DNA of 8,432 bases from the NCBI GenBank assembly GCA_937863915.1, contig CALMID010000248.1, positions 1 through 8,432 of the forward strand, in the 5' to 3' direction. The first letter of the stretch is position 1. The number at the start of each line of letters is the position of its first letter. Both the position numbers and the translations under genes were made by a program. The stretch comes from an uncultured Pseudomonas sp. (GTDB lineage Bacteria > Pseudomonadota > Gammaproteobacteria > Pseudomonadales > Pseudomonadaceae). The notes below the pieces were generated by a model, which saw nothing but the letters and a program-made list of their open reading frames with translations, had not been told where the DNA came from and ran no database searches. Below are positions 6,592-8,432 of this stretch, one piece after another.

Positions 6592-7864
6592 GCTTGTGGC
6601 TCTCCTTGGTCGGACGGTAGCGGGAAATATCCAGGCCTTCCGGGCTGATCTGCGGACGCTTCTTCGCCATCAGGTCGGCGAGCAGGCGACCGGAGCCGCA
6701 GGCCATGGTCCAGCCAAGGGTACCGTGTCCGGTGTTGAGGAACAGGTTGCGATAGGCGGTGGCGCCCACGATCGGCGTGCCGTCCGGGGTAGCCGGGCGC
6801 AGGCCGGTCCAGAATTCGGCCTGCTTGAGGTCACCACCCTGCGGGTACAGGTCGCCGGTGATCATCTCCAGCGTTTCGCGGCGGCGCGGGTTGAGCGACA
6901 GATCGAAACCGGCGATCTCGGCCATGCCGCCGACGCGGATGCGGTTGTCGAAGCGGGTGATGGCGACCTTGTAGGTCTCGTCGAGAATGGTCGAGGTCGG
7001 CGCCATCGCCGCGTTGGTGATCGGCACGGTCAGCGAGTAACCCTTGAGCGGGTAGACCGGCGCCTTGATACCCAGCGGCTTGAGCAGTTGCGGGCTGTAG
7101 CTGCCCAGCGCCAGCACGTAGTGATCGGCGGTTTCCAGCTTGCCGTCGATCCACACGCCATTGATGCGATCACCCACGGCATCGATGCGCTGGATGTCCT
7201 GGCCGAAGCGGAACTCCACACCCAGCTGTTTGGCCATCTCGGCCAGCTTGGTGGTGAACATCTGGCAGTCGCCGGTCTGGTCGTTGGGCAGGCGCAGGGC
7301 GCCAGCCAGCTTGTCGGTGACACCGGCCAGGGCCGGCTCGACCCGGGCGATACCGGCACGGTCCAGCACCTCGAACGGCACGCCGGACTGCTCCAGCACG
7401 GCGATATCCTTGGCCGCGCCATCCAGTTGAGCCTGGGTGCGGAACAGCTGGGTAGTGCCCAACTGACGGCCTTCGTAGCTGATGCCGGTTTCGGCGCGCA
7501 GCTCGTCCAGGCAGTCGCGGCTGTATTCGGACAGGCGCACCATGCGCTCCTTGTTCACCGCATAGCGCGAGGCGGTGCAGTTGCGCAGCATCTGCAGCAT
7601 CCAGAAATACTGGTCGGCGTCGCCGGTGAGCTTGATGGCCAGCGGGGCGTGGCGCTGCAGCAGCCACTTCATGGCTTTCAGCGGGATGCCCGGCGCGGCC
7701 CACGGCGAGGCGTAACCTGGCGAGACCTGGCCGGCGTTGGCAAAGCTGGTTTCCAGGGCGGGACCGTTCTGCCGGTCGACCACCACCACCTCGAAACCGG
7801 CCCGCGCCAGGTAATAGGCACTGGCCGTACCAATCACACCGCTGCCAAGGACCAGAACACGCAT
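6566..7864 (-). CDS. dadA: D-amino acid dehydrogenase, small subunit DadA
   Basis: The product is 432 residues, the family's usual length. DadA is a membrane-associated FAD enzyme that oxidises D-alanine and other D-amino acids to imino acids, passing electrons to the respiratory chain; it starts D-alanine catabolism to pyruvate and ammonia. The N-terminal Rossmann dinucleotide motif is [10 protein letters not shown] (3-12), ending in D30 of VVVVDRQ. It is followed by the DadA signature [20 protein letters not shown] (38-57). The DAO-fold C-terminus carries [14 protein letters not shown] (354-367) and [16 protein letters not shown] (377-392), which close over FAD. The start at 7864 is set by GGGAGG 5 nt upstream; the frame is open to an ATG at 7963, but that part is the promoter region. 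It overlaps the RidA gene and is divergent from lrp, with an Lrp-type box in the shared spacer. Confidence 0.97.
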   Translation of the reverse strand: MRVLVLGSGVIGTASAYYLARAGFEVVVVDRQNGPALETSFANAGQVSPGYASPWAAPGIPLKAMKWLLQRHAPLAIKLTGDADQYFWMLQMLRNCTASRYAVNKERMVRLSEYSRDCLDELRAETGISYEGRQLGTTQLFRTQAQLDGAAKDIAVLEQSGVPFEVLDRAGIARVEPALAGVTDKLAGALRLPNDQTGDCQMFTTKLAEMAKQLGVEFRFGQDIQRIDAVGDRINGVWIDGKLETADHYVLALGSYSPQLLKPLGIKAPVYPLKGYSLTVPITNAAMAPTSTILDETYKVAITRFDNRIRVGGMAEIAGFDLSLNPRRRETLEMITGDLYPQGGDLKQAEFWTGLRPATPDGTPIVGATAYRNLFLNTGHGTLGWTMACGSGRLLADLMAKKRPQISPEGLDISRYRPTKESHKHVHPAPAH

Positions 7865-7875
7865 TGCCGCCTCCC

Positions 7876-7896
7876 ACATCTGGCCTGGCCAGACGT
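7876..7896 (-). promoter_or_regulatory. Leader hairpin abutting the dadA Shine-Dalgarno
   Basis: The DNA contains a 15-bp perfect palindrome, TCTGGCC-T-GGCCAGA (7879-7893). In the dadA leader RNA, ACGUCUGG can pair with CCAGAUGU over 8 bp (one G-U) around loop CCAGG. The stem ends directly against GGGAGG (7875-7870), the dadA ribosome-binding site. It could be a translation-control element or a protein-binding site. Confidence 0.5.
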
Positions 7897-7923
7897 TTGT
7901 TATTTTGATCAGAGTTGCGGCAG

Positions 7924-7929
7924 AGTATA
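7924..7929 (-). promoter_or_regulatory. -10 element of the dadA promoter
   Basis: The minus strand reads CCTATACTCTG, with TATACT matching five of six consensus bases. The predicted start near 7917 gives a leader of about 53 nt. The -35 window 17 nt upstream (7952-7947) reads GAAAAA, a poor match, as expected for a promoter needing an activator. Confidence 0.5.
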
Positions 7930-7941
7930 GGCAGGCAAATG

Positions 7942-7956
7942 CAGTGTTTTTCACTG
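7942..7956. promoter_or_regulatory. Lrp-type operator shared by dadA and lrp/dadR
   Basis: CAGTGTTTTTCACTG is a perfect 5-bp inverted repeat around T5. It matches 12 of 15 positions of the E. coli Lrp consensus YAGHAWATTWTDCTR. Flanking GCAAA (7936-7940 region) and TTTGC (7957-7961 region) extend the symmetry with a two-base offset. It overlaps the -35 windows of both the dadA and lrp promoters, so Lrp/DadR could control both from here. In P. aeruginosa DadR activates dadAX in response to alanine. Confidence 0.6.
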
Positions 7957-7966
7957 TTTGCAAAGC

Positions 7967-7972
7967 TATATT
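7967..7972 (+). promoter_or_regulatory. -10 candidate of lrp/dadR
   Basis: TATATT matches five of six bases of the consensus and would start transcription near 7980, about 40 nt before the ATG. The -35 window (7944-7949, GTGTTT) is weak and lies inside the Lrp-type box, which suggests autoregulation. Confidence 0.35.
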
Positions 7973-8019
7973 TGGCGATAAATCACGGCATAAGCCGCTC
8001 CAGCAAAGGCGTATCCCCC

Positions 8020-8432
8020 ATGAGAACCCAGCATCAGAGCCGGCGCGAGCTGGATAAAATCGATCGGAATATCTTACGTATCCTGCAAGAAGAAGGACGC
8101 ATATCGTTCACCGAACTGGGTGACCGCGTCGGCCTTTCCACCACGCCCTGTACCGAGCGCGTGCGCCGGCTGGAGCGCGAAGGCTTTATCCAGGGCTACC
8201 ACGCCCGTCTCAACCCGCAGTTCCTCAAGGCCGGCCTGCTGGTGTTTGTCGAGATCAGCCTGGCGGCCAAGTCCGGCGACATCTTCGACGAGTTCCGCCG
8301 CGCGGTACTCAAGCTGCCGCACGTGCTGGAGTGTCACCTGGTGTCCGGCGACTTCGATTACCTGGTCAAGGCGCGCATCTCGGAGATGGCCAGCTACCGC
8401 AAGCTGCTCGGCGACATCCTCCTGCGCCTGCC
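8020..8432 (+). CDS. dadR: Lrp/AsnC-family regulator Lrp (DadR), 3' end beyond window
   Basis: 137 complete codons of a protein usually about 162 residues long are present; the C-terminus is cut by the right edge. The AsnC-type helix-turn-helix spans about 11-55, with [20 protein letters not shown] (11-30) leading into [20 protein letters not shown] (33-52). The RAM/AsnC ligand-binding domain begins near 66 and shows LVFVEISL (74-81) and [12 protein letters not shown] (106-117), the strand-loop of the amino-acid effector interface. Such regulators form dimers and octamers and bind DNA with or without an amino acid. Sequence and position divergent from dadA match PA5308 (lrp, also called dadR), which activates L-/D-alanine catabolism. 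AAGG lies 10 nt before the ATG, a weak ribosome-binding site. Confidence 0.95.
   Translation, partial: MRTQHQSRRELDKIDRNILRILQEEGRISFTELGDRVGLSTTPCTERVRRLEREGFIQGYHARLNPQFLKAGLLVFVEISLAAKSGDIFDEFRRAVLKLPHVLECHLVSGDFDYLVKARISEMASYRKLLGDILLRL

Noticed and set aside
6569..7930. A 453-codon plus-strand frame opposite dadA
   Set aside because: It is antisense to a full-length DadA with intact FAD motifs, shows low-complexity Gly/Gln/His composition and has no family resemblance.
1..8432. Mobile elements, phage genes, CRISPR, defence genes, tRNA or rRNA
   Set aside because: No transposase, integrase, terminal inverted repeats, spaced direct-repeat array or RNA gene was found; all genes belong to conserved Pseudomonas core families.

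Overview
The window is about 60% GC or higher, rich in overlapping antisense frames, and every complete protein closely matches a Pseudomonas housekeeping family in sequence and length. Gene content and order (GGDEF/EAL protein, rep, cytochrome c5, pauR, dadX, RidA-like protein, dadA, lrp/dadR) correspond to the PA5295-PA5308 neighbourhood of P. aeruginosa as I remember it, but with some P. aeruginosa genes absent between rep and cycB and between dadA and lrp. It therefore looks like a chromosomal core segment of a Pseudomonas species other than P. aeruginosa. I see no mobile element, CRISPR array, tRNA or rRNA.

Layout: 1-1474 (minus) is a GGDEF-EAL c-di-GMP protein whose C-terminus runs off the left edge. 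A 284-bp divergent spacer separates it from rep (1759-3768, plus), a complete UvrD-family helicase. rep converges on a cytochrome c5 gene (3835-4260, minus), with one bidirectional terminator between them. Upstream on the minus strand come pauR (4392-4940), dadX (5060-6133), a RidA-family gene (6244-6591) and dadA (6566-7864, overlapping ridA by 26 nt). lrp/dadR (8020 to the right edge, plus) is divergent from dadA.

The right half is an alanine-catabolism module. DadX interconverts L- and D-alanine, DadA oxidises D-alanine to pyruvate and ammonia through 2-iminopropanoate, the RidA protein probably hydrolyses that imine, and Lrp/DadR is the likely alanine-responsive regulator. A 15-bp perfect dyad in the dadA-lrp spacer matches 12 of 15 positions of the E. 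coli Lrp consensus and overlaps the -35 regions of both divergent promoters.

I found no new system. The points most worth a second look are regulatory: a strong minus-strand intrinsic terminator between ridA and dadX, only 21 nt before the dadX start codon; a hairpin abutting the dadA Shine-Dalgarno; and well-supported TTG/GTG starts at three of the minus-strand genes.
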